From: Actinomycetota bacterium
GTDB lineage: Bacteria > Actinomycetota > CADDZG01 > WHSQ01
DNA length: 64,000 nucleotides
Reading direction: 5' to 3'
Assembly (NCBI GenBank): GCA_009380005.1
Contig: WHSQ01000003.1
Coordinates: 49,296 to 113,295 of the forward strand
Part shown: piece by piece, positions 41,764-50,410 of the stretch
Layout of the letters: each line of letters begins with the position of its first letter
Position numbering within the stretch: the first letter of the stretch is position 1
Made by a program: the position numbers and the translations under genes
The notes under the pieces: generated by a model
Databases searched by the model: none
What the model was told of the DNA's origin: nothing
What the model saw: the letters and a program-made list of their open reading frames with translations, nothing else

Positions 41764-42401
41764 GCGACGGGCTCGTCCATCGGGTGCGAGACTCCCGGGC
41801 CGAACCAGAAGGCGCCCTCGTCCTCCTTCACGGCCGGGGTGCGGACGAACACGATCTCTTCCCGCTGCTCGACCACCTCGACCCCGAGCGCCGGCTCCTC
41901 GGCGTCTGCCCGCGCGGCCCCCTCACGTTGCCCCCGGGTGGCGCTCACTGGTACGTCGTGAGACGCGTCGGCTTCCCCGATCCCGCGACGTTCTTCCCGG
42001 CGTTCGAGCGATTGAGCGGATGGTTGGACGCGTTCCTCGGCGACCGCGGGATCGAGCCGTCCCGTACGGTGATCGGCGGCTTCTCGCAGGGCGCGGTCAT
42101 GAGCTACTCGCTGTCGCTCGCCGGCTCCCGGCCCCCACCCGCGGCGATCCTCGCGTTCAGCGGCTTCATGCCGAGCGTCGAAGAGTTCGAGCTCGATCTC
42201 ACCGGTCGCAGCCAGATCCCGGTCGCCATCGGTCACGGCATCTACGATCCGGTGATCTCCGTCGAGTTCGCCCGCGATGCGCGGGCCCGGCTGGAGGAGG
42301 CGGGCTTCAAGATCGTGTACCAGGAATCGCCGATGGATCACACGATCGACCCCGGCTTCCTCGCTCGAGCCCGGACCCTTCTGGAGTCGGCGCTCTTCTA
42401 A
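41760..42401 (+). CDS. Alpha/beta hydrolase, phospholipase/carboxylesterase type (MhqD-like)
   Basis: 213 residues with the full triad: Ser in IGGFSQGAVMSYSL, Asp in IGHGIYDPVISVEF and His in SPMDHTIDPGF; HGRGADEHDLFPLL near the N-terminus forms the oxyanion loop. The GTG start overlaps the dioxygenase stop. In Bacillus the equivalent MhqD acts with the dioxygenase in thiol-stress/quinone detoxification; here that role is inferred from order and family only. Confidence 0.85.
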   Translation: MSDGLVHRVRDSRAEPEGALVLLHGRGADEHDLFPLLDHLDPERRLLGVCPRGPLTLPPGGAHWYVVRRVGFPDPATFFPAFERLSGWLDAFLGDRGIEPSRTVIGGFSQGAVMSYSLSLAGSRPPPAAILAFSGFMPSVEEFELDLTGRSQIPVAIGHGIYDPVISVEFARDARARLEEAGFKIVYQESPMDHTIDPGFLARARTLLESALF

Positions 42402-43624
42402 CCGGCACGACGCAACACCGAGAACAGCTCTTCGTACGAGGCTGCGACGGCCGCCGGAGAAGCCCACGACTCCACGAAGCGCCGGCCGGCGGTGCTCATC
42501 CGCTCGAGCTCCGCGGGCTCCTCGTGCAGTCTCTTGACCGCCTTGGCGAGAGCCTCGGCGTCCTCGGGGGGGAGGGCCAGACCGGCCCCCGCTCGCTCTA
42601 CGAGCATCGCTATCTCGCTGCCCGGGTCCACGCTCGCGAGGATCGGTCGCCCCGCGGCCAGGATGGAGTAGGTCTTCGATGGGACGCTTGCCTGGGCCAA
42701 CCCTCGCTTCAGAGGCACGAGATGGACGTCGGCCGCGGCCAGCAGCTCCGAGAGCCGTTCGGCCGGTTGCATGTCTACGAAGACGACGTTGGGCATCCCC
42801 CGCGCCCTCCTCTCGAGCTCGGCCCGCTGAGCGCCCTGGCCGTTGATCACGAAGGCGATGTCGGTTTCCTCGGCGAGCGCAGCGGCGGCATCCAGAACGG
42901 GAGCTAGCGCCTGCGACAATCCCACGTTGCCGGCGTACATCACGACGAACTTCCCACGGAGGCCATGGTCCTCGCGGTACGCGTTCTCCTTAGTCTCCGG
43001 GTGGATCGCCTCGGTATCGACGAAGTTCGGGATGACGTGCACGCGTTCGGGGGCCGAGAATTTCGACGCGAGATTGTCACGGAGATCGTCGGACAGAACG
43101 GTGACGGCGGCCGAACGCTCGTATACGAACCTCTCCATCCGACGCGCCAGTCTGATCAGGCGCGGGTTCCGCAGGTAGCCCAGCTCCACGGCGACGTCGG
43201 GGAAGACATCCTGGACGTTGAAGACGAGCGGAGCGCGCCGCCTGCGCGCCGCGGCGATGCCCGCTAGCCCCAGGGTAAGAGGGGGAGACATGGCGACGAC
43301 GATGTCGGCGTGATCCCCGCGGGCCGCGTGGAAACCGGCGAGCGTGCTGAAGCTCGCGTAACCGATGGCCCGCTTCGAGACGTTGAGCTTGTCCGCGGTG
43401 GGGAACGGGTCGAGACGAGTGATCCGGCCCCAGGGCGCGTCCTCCACTCGGACCGTCCTGCCCGCGAACTCTCGATCGACGCGATGGTCTCGGTACCAGG
43501 GTAGAGCCGTGAACACTTCTATCCAGTGGCCCCGCCGCGCCAGCTCGTGGACCAGGCGCGTGGCAACGGCTCCCGTCGGAGCGACGTCGGGCTCGAAGTG
43601 GGGAGTGATGTAGACGATCCTCAC
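42398..43624 (-). CDS. Family 4 glycosyltransferase (WbuB-like)
   Basis: 408 residues of GT-B fold. Donor-site elements are VMYAGNVGLSQALAPVLDAA, VINGQGAQRAELERRARG and the PLKRGLAQASVPSKTYSILAAGRPI segment with the Glu/Asp donor site near DPGSEIAMLV. It begins IVYITPHFEPDVAPTGAVATRL, common in WbuB-like enzymes. It adds a sugar to a lipid-linked oligosaccharide at the inner face of the membrane. Three GT4 genes in a row (this and the next two) each overlap by 4 nt, so they form one operon. Confidence 0.9.
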   Translation of the reverse strand: MRIVYITPHFEPDVAPTGAVATRLVHELARRGHWIEVFTALPWYRDHRVDREFAGRTVRVEDAPWGRITRLDPFPTADKLNVSKRAIGYASFSTLAGFHAARGDHADIVVAMSPPLTLGLAGIAAARRRRAPLVFNVQDVFPDVAVELGYLRNPRLIRLARRMERFVYERSAAVTVLSDDLRDNLASKFSAPERVHVIPNFVDTEAIHPETKENAYREDHGLRGKFVVMYAGNVGLSQALAPVLDAAAALAEETDIAFVINGQGAQRAELERRARGMPNVVFVDMQPAERLSELLAAADVHLVPLKRGLAQASVPSKTYSILAAGRPILASVDPGSEIAMLVERAGAGLALPPEDAEALAKAVKRLHEEPAELERMSTAGRRFVESWASPAAVAASYEELFSVLRRAG

Positions 43625-44748
43625 AGCGTCGTCCCCAACGCATGCCGGTAGGCGTCTTCGAGGATGTCCGCAGAACGCGCCCAGGTGAAGACGCGGGCCC
43701 GCTCGAGCCCCGCCTTCGCGGATCGCTGACGGTGCTCTTCGTCATCCAACATCTCCCGCATCGCCACGTGCCATTCCTCCGCGTTGTCGGGAGAGATGAG
43801 GATCCCGGCATCGCGTACGACCTCGGGCAGTGCGGTCGCATCCGCCGCGATAACCGGACATGCACGTGCCATCGCCTCGAGCACCGGCGCGCCGAAACCT
43901 TCGAAGCGGGATGGGAAGGTCAGCGCAGCCGCTTCCTGATAGAGAGCGTCGAGGTCGTTCGAGGGCAGATAACCGAGCCGCTTGACGTTGGACCCCAATC
44001 CAAGTTTGCGGACCTCGGCAGCGATCTTCACCTCCATCGAGCCCTTCGCTCCGGTAAGCACGAGCAGCGCGTCCGGATGCGTTTCCACCAGGCGCGCGAA
44101 GGCCTCGATCAAGACGAGGTGGTTCTTGTGCGGATACGTGATGGCCGGATAGATGAAGAAGGGGCCATGGAGCTCGTACTTGGCGAGGAGATCGGGAGTC
44201 CCGGGTCTGGCGTCGCGCGGAGATATCCCGTGGGGGACGACGTGAACGATGGAGGGATCGAGATCCAGACGTTCGATCACGGTCCGGCGGGTGAACTCAC
44301 TGGGCACGAATATGGAACGAGCTGCATCGGCCGACCGGGGCACCATGATCTTGAGGTAGTTGAGCTTCGTGCGGGTGAAGTACTCCGGGTAGTAGAGGTA
44401 TTGGAGATCGTGGATCGTCAGCACCGGACGCGACGTGCGGATCATCGGGATCGTGCCTCCGGCGTGGTGCACTAGGTCGATGTTGCGGATCCGGCACTGC
44501 GCGGCGAGCCATGAGTTCTCGCCCGCGACGCGGAAGGATTTCAGCTGGCCGGTAACGGGAGCGATGGCCGTCTTGAACGTCTTCGCGAGGCCGGGATAGG
44601 TCTCGGCGAACTGCTGCAGGGCGAAGATCGTGTAGTCGAGCTCGCTCGCGCGCTCCGCCAGCCCGTTCAGCAGGCGGGTCAGGTAGGTCTCGGAGCCCCC
44701 GACCTTGCCGGGCACCATCCAGAGCAGGTTGATCCCTACCTTCTTCAC
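43621..44748 (-). CDS. Family 4 glycosyltransferase
   Basis: 375 residues from a GTG at 44748 in a GTGA overlap with the upstream gene (GAGGAG a few nt before). GT-B landmarks are GINLLWMVPGKVGGSETYL, the VPSEFTRRTVIERL segment, FFIYPAITYPHKNHLVLIEA and the EX7E-type donor site FPSRFEGFGAPVLEAMARACP. Donor and acceptor cannot be told. Probably acts in sequence with its two neighbours in building one repeat unit. Confidence 0.9.
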   Translation of the reverse strand: MKKVGINLLWMVPGKVGGSETYLTRLLNGLAERASELDYTIFALQQFAETYPGLAKTFKTAIAPVTGQLKSFRVAGENSWLAAQCRIRNIDLVHHAGGTIPMIRTSRPVLTIHDLQYLYYPEYFTRTKLNYLKIMVPRSADAARSIFVPSEFTRRTVIERLDLDPSIVHVVPHGISPRDARPGTPDLLAKYELHGPFFIYPAITYPHKNHLVLIEAFARLVETHPDALLVLTGAKGSMEVKIAAEVRKLGLGSNVKRLGYLPSNDLDALYQEAAALTFPSRFEGFGAPVLEAMARACPVIAADATALPEVVRDAGILISPDNAEEWHVAMREMLDDEEHRQRSAKAGLERARVFTWARSADILEDAYRHALGTTL

Positions 44749-45830
44749 GTGAGCTCCTCGTAGACCCGGATCAGGCCTCGAGCGGTGCGGTCCCACGTGA
44801 ACCGCGCCGCCCGCTCGGGCCCGAGCTGCGCCGCTCGTTGCACGACGCCATCATCGCCGAAGCTCCGTTCGATGGCGTGACGGATCTCGTCGGGATCGTG
44901 GGGATCGACCAGGGTCGCTGCATCACCCGCGATCTCCTCGGTGGAAGTCCCGCGTGACGTGATCACCGGTGTGCCCTGGGCCATCGCCTCCAGGACGGGG
45001 AAGCCGAAACCTTCCATGAAGCTCGGGAAACAGAAGACACGAGCCCCCGCGTACAGGGGGCCGAGATGCTCACCCGGGACGTAGCCGAGAACGCGCACGC
45101 GATCCGCTACCGGCCGCACGAGGTCGTGCAGGTCCTCGTTCCATCCTTCGGGACCGACCAGGACGAGATCCCCGTCGATATCCGCACCTTCGAAGGCTCG
45201 GATCAGCCCGCGCAGGTTCTTGCGAGGCTCTATCGTCCCGGTCCACATGACGTAATCGCGCTCGAGCCGGTACCTGAGCCGGGCCTCGTCGACGTCGGTG
45301 GGCGTCGTCGGCCGTCTATCGAAGCCCCACGGCACGACGCGCACGCGTTCCTCGGCGATCCCCTGTCGCACGCAGTGCGCGGCCGTCGCCTGCGAGGGGC
45401 ACACGATCAGATCGGCATCCCGCTTCGTCAAGGCCAGACCTCGCATGAAGAAGGAGACACCGCGTGGGGTGAAGAAGTCGGGATGGGTCAGGAATGCGAG
45501 ATCGTGGATGGTCACGACCAGTGGCACGCTGCGCGGCGGGATGGCCAAGGTCGTCGCGTGCACGACGTCTACCGGTCCCGTAGCGCGCTCGACCCGAGGC
45601 CACCGGAACCGATGCCAGGACTCGTACAGGGCCAGGCGCGGGAGCGGGAGATGCTCGATCCTCACTCCCGGATCCAACGCCGGAGCGCTCCTGTGACCTG
45701 CAGCGACTCCGGTCACGGACGCGCCGGCCTCGGTCAGGCCCCGCGCCACGCCGGCCGCCGCGACGCCCGTCCCTCCCGGCACGCGATGCCACATCTGTTC
45801 GAGCGTCAGCGCTACGTGTGGTGAAGTCAT
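44745..45830 (-). CDS. Family 4 glycosyltransferase
   Basis: 361 residues. GT-B landmarks are MWHRVPGGTGVAAAGVARGL, VHATTLAIPPRSVPLVVTIH, YVMWTGTIEPRKNLRGLIRA and FPSFMEGFGFPVLEAMAQGTP, the last carrying the EX7E donor site. First gene of the three-gene minus-strand glycosyltransferase operon; only 30 bp separate it from the divergent epimerase gene, with overlapping -10-like hexamers. Confidence 0.9.
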   Translation of the reverse strand: MTSPHVALTLEQMWHRVPGGTGVAAAGVARGLTEAGASVTGVAAGHRSAPALDPGVRIEHLPLPRLALYESWHRFRWPRVERATGPVDVVHATTLAIPPRSVPLVVTIHDLAFLTHPDFFTPRGVSFFMRGLALTKRDADLIVCPSQATAAHCVRQGIAEERVRVVPWGFDRRPTTPTDVDEARLRYRLERDYVMWTGTIEPRKNLRGLIRAFEGADIDGDLVLVGPEGWNEDLHDLVRPVADRVRVLGYVPGEHLGPLYAGARVFCFPSFMEGFGFPVLEAMAQGTPVITSRGTSTEEIAGDAATLVDPHDPDEIRHAIERSFGDDGVVQRAAQLGPERAARFTWDRTARGLIRVYEELT

Positions 45831-45848
45831 CGTGGCGCGATTGTCCTC

Positions 45849-45854
45849 TACGAT
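45849..45854 (+). promoter_or_regulatory. Candidate -10 element for the GDP-fucose-synthase-like gene
   Basis: TACGAT lies 6 nt before the GTG at 45861; no ribosome site. Confidence 0.45.
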
Positions 45855-45860
45855 GCCCTG

Positions 45861-46823
45861 GTGAGCGATCTGTGGGGTTCACGTAGCGTCGTCCTTACCG
45901 GTGGCGCCGGGTTCCTGGGCTCCGTCGTGCGTCGCAAGCTCGAGGAGCGTGGCTCGGCGAGGATCACGGTCCCGCGCCGTTCCGACCACGATCTCACGCA
46001 GCGCGATCAGGTCGAGAAGCTGTTCGCCGAGGCGGATCCCGACATGGTCATCCACCTTGCTGCCAGGGTGGGCGGCATCGGCGCCAACCTCGAGCGGCCC
46101 GCCGAGCTCTACCTGGCCAACCTCCTGATGGGAACCCACATCATCGAGGAGGCCCGGATCCGAGAGGTCGACAAGACCGTGTTGGTCGGCACGATCTGCT
46201 CGTACCCGAAGTTCACGCCGGTCCCGTTCAAGGAAGGCGATCTATGGAACGGCTACCCGGAGGAGACGAACGCTCCCTACGGCCTTGCCAAGAAAGCCAT
46301 CCTGGTGCACGCACAGTCCAACCACGCGCAGTACGGCCAGAGGTTCACGTACGTGCTCCCGACGAATCTGTACGGCCCCGGGGACAAGTTCAACGCGTCG
46401 GTGTCGCACGTCATCCCGGCTCTGATCAAGAAGTTCGTCGAGGCCAAGGAATCGGACGCCTCCACCGTCGAGGTCTGGGGCACGGGCAACGCGACGCGCG
46501 AGTTCCTCTACGTCGAGGACGCAGCCGAAGGGCTCTTGCTCGCCGCGGAGAAGGTGGACGCACCGGAGCCCATCAACCTCGGGACGGGTGAGGAGATAAG
46601 GATCGCAGACCTGGCTCGGCTGATCGCCGAGCTCGTCGGCTTCGGAGGCGATCTGACGTTCGACACCTCCAAACCCGACGGACAGCCACGCCGAGCAGTC
46701 GACACCTCACGGGCCCAGGCTGCGCTGGGATTCGAAGCCATAACGCCGCTGCGGGCGGGGCTCCGCACCACGATCGACTGGTACACGGCTCACCGGGAGG
46801 AAGCGGAAGCGGCGACCCTTTAG
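45861..46823 (+). CDS. NAD-dependent epimerase/reductase, GDP-L-fucose synthase-like
   Basis: 320 residues, SDR extended fold. VVLTGGAGFLGSVVRRKL is the nucleotide site; HLAARVGGIGANLERPAELYL is the hallmark of GDP-fucose synthase (Fcl/WcaG); catalytic SYPKF, YGLAKK (Tyr/Lys) and KFNASVSHVIPALIKKF follow the same family. It converts GDP-4-keto-6-deoxymannose to GDP-L-fucose in that family; no GDP-mannose dehydratase (gmd) is visible, so the exact sugar is inferred. It leads a plus-strand polysaccharide cluster. Confidence 0.85.
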   Translation: MSDLWGSRSVVLTGGAGFLGSVVRRKLEERGSARITVPRRSDHDLTQRDQVEKLFAEADPDMVIHLAARVGGIGANLERPAELYLANLLMGTHIIEEARIREVDKTVLVGTICSYPKFTPVPFKEGDLWNGYPEETNAPYGLAKKAILVHAQSNHAQYGQRFTYVLPTNLYGPGDKFNASVSHVIPALIKKFVEAKESDASTVEVWGTGNATREFLYVEDAAEGLLLAAEKVDAPEPINLGTGEEIRIADLARLIAELVGFGGDLTFDTSKPDGQPRRAVDTSRAQAALGFEAITPLRAGLRTTIDWYTAHREEAEAATL

Positions 46824-46832
46824 CCGCCGCCC

Positions 46833-47903
46833 ATGCGCGTTGCGTTCGACGCAGGCCCGCTGCTGGATCCGCCTACGGGCGTCGGCCGGTACGCACGCGA
46901 GTTGGGCGAGGCGCTGGAGCTGTCGGGGGTCGAGGTCGCTCGTTACGCGGTCGCCCTTGGAGGCCGGCCGCCCGAGGGCGTCGCGCGGCTGAGGATGCCG
47001 GCGCGTCTCGCTCGCTGGTCGTGGCAGCGGTGGGAGAAGCCACGGGTGGAGAAGCTCACCGGGCCGGTGGACGTCTTCCACGCCACGAATTTCGTGCTTC
47101 CGCCGACCGATGCCCCCGGCGTCGTGACGGTGCACGACCTTTCCTTCTTCCGAGACGACGTCTTCCCCGGCGGTGAACGCCTGCGCGTTCTGGTGCCGTG
47201 GTCCATCGATCGCGCGGCAAGGGTGTTCGTGCCCACGGCATCCATCGCGGATGAGCTCTCGGAGCGCTTGGGCTTCCCGCGTGAACGCACGGTAGTAACT
47301 CCCGAGGGCGTGTCCCCCGTCTTCTTCGGAGCTACGCCTCTTTCCGACGTCACCCTCGGTCGCATGGGCATAGCGCGGCCTTACGCGGTGGCCGTCGGGA
47401 CGATCGAGCCCCGCAAGAACCTCGGCAACCTCCTGCGCGCATGGACCGCCGCCCGTAGCGACCTCGAGGACTGGACGCTGGTTCTGGCGGGACCGAAGGG
47501 GTGGGGGCCGGAGCTGCCGCCCACCGAGGCCGTCCGTGCGATCGGCTGGGTCGGCGATGAGACGCTACCGGGGCTGCTGGCCGGAGCCGATCTCTTCTGC
47601 TACCCATCGCTGTACGAAGGCTTCGGCTTGCCACCGCTCGAGGCAATGGCGTCCGGTACCCCGACCCTGGTCGGACGTTACGCGGCCGCCGCCGAGGTAC
47701 TGGGGGACGCCGCCCTGATCGTGGACGCCCGGGACGTGGACGCCATCGCCCAGGGGATGGTGGAACTGGCCACCGACGGCGCCCTGAGGAGCCGCTTGCG
47801 GGTCAAGGGGAGGGCCCGAGCGACCGAGTTCACATGGAGAGCCACGGCTCGGATGACGATTAGGGGCTACTCTGAAGCCATCGACGACCGGGGGGATACG
47901 TAG
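46833..47903 (+). CDS. Family 4 glycosyltransferase
   Basis: 356 residues. AFDAGPLLDPPTGVGRYARE opens it; VFHATNFVLPPTDAPGVVTV, AVAVGTIEPRKNLGNLLRAW and YPSLYEGFGLPPLEAMASG (EX7E) mark the GT-B fold. Starts 9 nt after the epimerase stop and so is coupled with it. It resembles the enzyme at 44745-45830 in the N-terminal and donor segments and may be a paralogue. Confidence 0.9.
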   Translation: MRVAFDAGPLLDPPTGVGRYARELGEALELSGVEVARYAVALGGRPPEGVARLRMPARLARWSWQRWEKPRVEKLTGPVDVFHATNFVLPPTDAPGVVTVHDLSFFRDDVFPGGERLRVLVPWSIDRAARVFVPTASIADELSERLGFPRERTVVTPEGVSPVFFGATPLSDVTLGRMGIARPYAVAVGTIEPRKNLGNLLRAWTAARSDLEDWTLVLAGPKGWGPELPPTEAVRAIGWVGDETLPGLLAGADLFCYPSLYEGFGLPPLEAMASGTPTLVGRYAAAAEVLGDAALIVDARDVDAIAQGMVELATDGALRSRLRVKGRARATEFTWRATARMTIRGYSEAIDDRGDT

Positions 47904-47944
47904 TTTTGCGTATGGCCGAAATGTCCGCTTCGAGGGACCATCCA

Positions 47945-49903
47945 GTGATGCGTCGGTTAACTATCGTTGCTTGTGTCGCTCTAGTGGCGTCTCTCCTGTC
48001 GCCTCCCGCTCGCGCCGGGAAGGTCGTCGTCTTCGAGGGCGGAGGCTGGGGCCACGGCCTCGGGATGAGTCAGTACGGGGCCTACGGCCGCGCCCTGAAC
48101 GACGTCTCCTCCAACCAGATCCTCCAGCACTACTACAGCGGCACCCGAGTGAGGAAGCCCGCCGGCGTGCCGTCCCGCGTTCGGGTGGGCCTCCTCCAGG
48201 CGCAGGCCGAGATCCTCATCCGTTCGCTCGCCCGGACGTCCGGCGGCGGGGCGGTGGAATGGCGGGTCGCCGGTTCCAGCACCTCTTTCGCGCGCGGGGG
48301 TCCCGCGGCCAGCTGGAGGGTCGTGCCGAGCGGGGTCGGAGGGGTGAAGCTCTTCAAGAACGGGACCCTCGTGAAGAAGGACGGCAAGCGCGTCTTCGGT
48401 TCGACCACCAAGCCGGTTCTGCTCATCTACGAGAAGAAGGGCTCGATCGCCCGCGTCCTCGACACCGGACGCAGATACGCCTACGGGCGCCTCGAGTTCG
48501 GTACCTACAAGAGCTCCTCGTGCTCCCCGGGATATTGCGCCCGGCTGGTGCTGCGGATCGGGATGCAGAAATACCTGTATGGGCTGGGCGAGATGCCTTC
48601 GTCGTGGCCGGCCGAGGCCCTCGAAGCCCAGGCGATCACCGGCCGTACCTACGCGGCACGCCGGGTCAAGACCTCGGGCCAGCATCGGGTCGGGTGCGAC
48701 TGCGCGCTCTACGACTCGCCGGTCGATCAGGCCTACATCGGCGATGCCAAGCGAGACTCGGACGCGGACGGGAAGGCGGACACGTACTGGCCGAAGTGGA
48801 AGGGCGCGGTCGATCGCACGAAGGGCCAGGTCCTCATGTACAACGGTGGCTTCGCCCAAACGTTGTACTCGTCGTCGTCCGGCGGTCACACGGAGCACAA
48901 CGAGAACGTGTGGGGGTCGGGTCGTTCGAGTGAGGCCATCCCATACCTCCGCGGCGTTCCCGACCGACCGGATCGTGCGCGCGGGGCCAATCCGAACTAC
49001 CGGTGGACGACCACCGTGAGCTGGGGGGCCCTCGAGAGCCGGATGAACTCCTACTTCGGGACGGGCCGCTTGAAGCGCTTCCGGCTCGTTCCTCCGTTGG
49101 GCGTCTCGGGGCGGGTCACGGTGGTCCGATACGACGGTGGGGGCGGAGTGAAGATCGTTGGCTCGCGCAGAACTGCCCGTGTCGACGGCTGGGACATCCG
49201 ATCCGCTCTGGGCCTTCGCGACACGCTGTTCTCGATCGACATCAGGTTCACCGTCGACTCCCGGCTCCTGTCGAAGTACCGAAGCCTGGACGGCGCTCCG
49301 GGAGAACCGACCACGGACGTCTACAAGGTCCCGCGAAGCGGTACCGCCCGAGGCGTGGCACAGAACTTCCAGAAGGGACGGTTGACGTATCGCTCCAAGA
49401 CCGGCCGTACGGTCTGGCAGTACGGGAGGGTCCTGCGGGTGTACGACAACAACGGCCGTGAAGGCGGGAAGCTGAAGATGCCGACCTCGGACGTGTTCGG
49501 GGGCCGCTTCAAGGCCGCGCATTACGTCCGGGGCACGATCGTCACCTCCTCGACGACGGGCAACCGGCTGGTCATGCGCCGCTTCGCCCGGACGTACAAG
49601 GGGCTCGGCGGCCCCAAGGGCTACCTGCGTCTGCCGACCAGCAACCGGCTCGGAAAGTCCTCGGTCGCACCCGGGGGGCGCCAGCTCTTCCAGCGCGGCA
49701 CGATCTATCGGGATCCCGCCTCCGGTCGCACCTACGGTCTGTGGGGACGCATCGACGACCGCTACGTGGCCGGGGGCGGCGGGAGCGGGCCGTGCGGGTT
49801 GCCGACGGCGAACATGAAGCGCACTGCGACCGGGTTCAAAGCGACCTTCCAGCACGGGACGATCACCCAGACGGGCGACTCCGTGAAGGTCGCCTGCGGC
49901 TGA
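47945..49903 (+). CDS. SpoIID/LytB-domain secreted protein with LGFP-like repeats
   Basis: About 652 residues from the GTG at 47945 (GAGGG 8 nt upstream); ATGs at 47912 and 47948 are alternatives. Signal peptide MRRLTIVACVALVASLLSPP with ARA cleavage. The SpoIID/LytB domain begins GGGWGHGLGMSQYGAYGRAL and contains GMQKYLYGLGEMPSSWPAEA, LEAQAITGRTYAARR and SSSSGGHTEHNENVWGS. The C-terminus (about 480-652) has two or three LGFP-like repeats (GGPKGYLRLPTSNRLG), a wall-binding module. Probably acts on or near peptidoglycan in wall remodelling; lytic activity not proven. Confidence 0.85.
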   Translation: MMRRLTIVACVALVASLLSPPARAGKVVVFEGGGWGHGLGMSQYGAYGRALNDVSSNQILQHYYSGTRVRKPAGVPSRVRVGLLQAQAEILIRSLARTSGGGAVEWRVAGSSTSFARGGPAASWRVVPSGVGGVKLFKNGTLVKKDGKRVFGSTTKPVLLIYEKKGSIARVLDTGRRYAYGRLEFGTYKSSSCSPGYCARLVLRIGMQKYLYGLGEMPSSWPAEALEAQAITGRTYAARRVKTSGQHRVGCDCALYDSPVDQAYIGDAKRDSDADGKADTYWPKWKGAVDRTKGQVLMYNGGFAQTLYSSSSGGHTEHNENVWGSGRSSEAIPYLRGVPDRPDRARGANPNYRWTTTVSWGALESRMNSYFGTGRLKRFRLVPPLGVSGRVTVVRYDGGGGVKIVGSRRTARVDGWDIRSALGLRDTLFSIDIRFTVDSRLLSKYRSLDGAPGEPTTDVYKVPRSGTARGVAQNFQKGRLTYRSKTGRTVWQYGRVLRVYDNNGREGGKLKMPTSDVFGGRFKAAHYVRGTIVTSSTTGNRLVMRRFARTYKGLGGPKGYLRLPTSNRLGKSSVAPGGRQLFQRGTIYRDPASGRTYGLWGRIDDRYVAGGGGSGPCGLPTANMKRTATGFKATFQHGTITQTGDSVKVACG

Positions 49904-49933
49904 GACGGCCTGCGCCTGAGCCCGGCTGCTAGG

Positions 49934-49939
49934 TAGACT
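49934..49939 (+). promoter_or_regulatory. Candidate -10 element for the small transporter gene
   Basis: TAGACT lies 8 nt before the ATG at 49948, with only C-rich sequence between. Confidence 0.45.
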
Positions 49940-49947
49940 CCGCCCCC

Positions 49948-50406
49948 ATGGCAATGGAGATACCTCCTCCCGATGCGATCCGGGACGTGGCGGCTGCCCC
50001 ACCCAACCGAACCATCGGTGTGATCGCGCTCGCCGTCATGGCCACCAGCGTCGTCTTCGCGGTGAGCGGCCAACTCACCCTCAAGAGGGCGATGGAGGAC
50101 GTGGGAGCCATCAAGTTCCTCGACGTGAAGCAACCGATGAAGACCGTAGGGCGCGTGGTGCGTGAACCCAAGGTATGGCTGGGTCTGTTCCTGTTCGGCA
50201 TCTCGGCCGCCTTCTACCTGATCGTCCTCTCCCGGATCCCACTGTCCGTGGCCTATCCATTGGGAGGCATGCAGTACCTGTTGGTGGTCGGTATCTCGCG
50301 CTACTTGCTGCACGAACACGTGCCCGGCCTTCGCTGGCTCGGCGTGGCGATCGTCACGTTGGGCATCGTGCTGATCGGCCTGTCCTTCAGACGCGTCGCC
50401 GGCTGA
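49948..50406 (+). CDS. Small four-helix EamA/SMR-like membrane protein
   Basis: 152 residues with four membrane helices (about 25-45, 75-95, 100-120, 130-148). The third helix AYPLGGMQYLLVVGISRYLL and final helix GVAIVTLGIVLIGLSFRR are typical of SMR/EamA halves such as the ArnE/ArnF flippase subunits. The position inside a polysaccharide cluster suggests a role in lipid-linked sugar translocation, possibly as a dimer. Substrate unknown. Confidence 0.8.
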   Translation: MAMEIPPPDAIRDVAAAPPNRTIGVIALAVMATSVVFAVSGQLTLKRAMEDVGAIKFLDVKQPMKTVGRVVREPKVWLGLFLFGISAAFYLIVLSRIPLSVAYPLGGMQYLLVVGISRYLLHEHVPGLRWLGVAIVTLGIVLIGLSFRRVAG

Positions 50407-50410
50407 ACGA

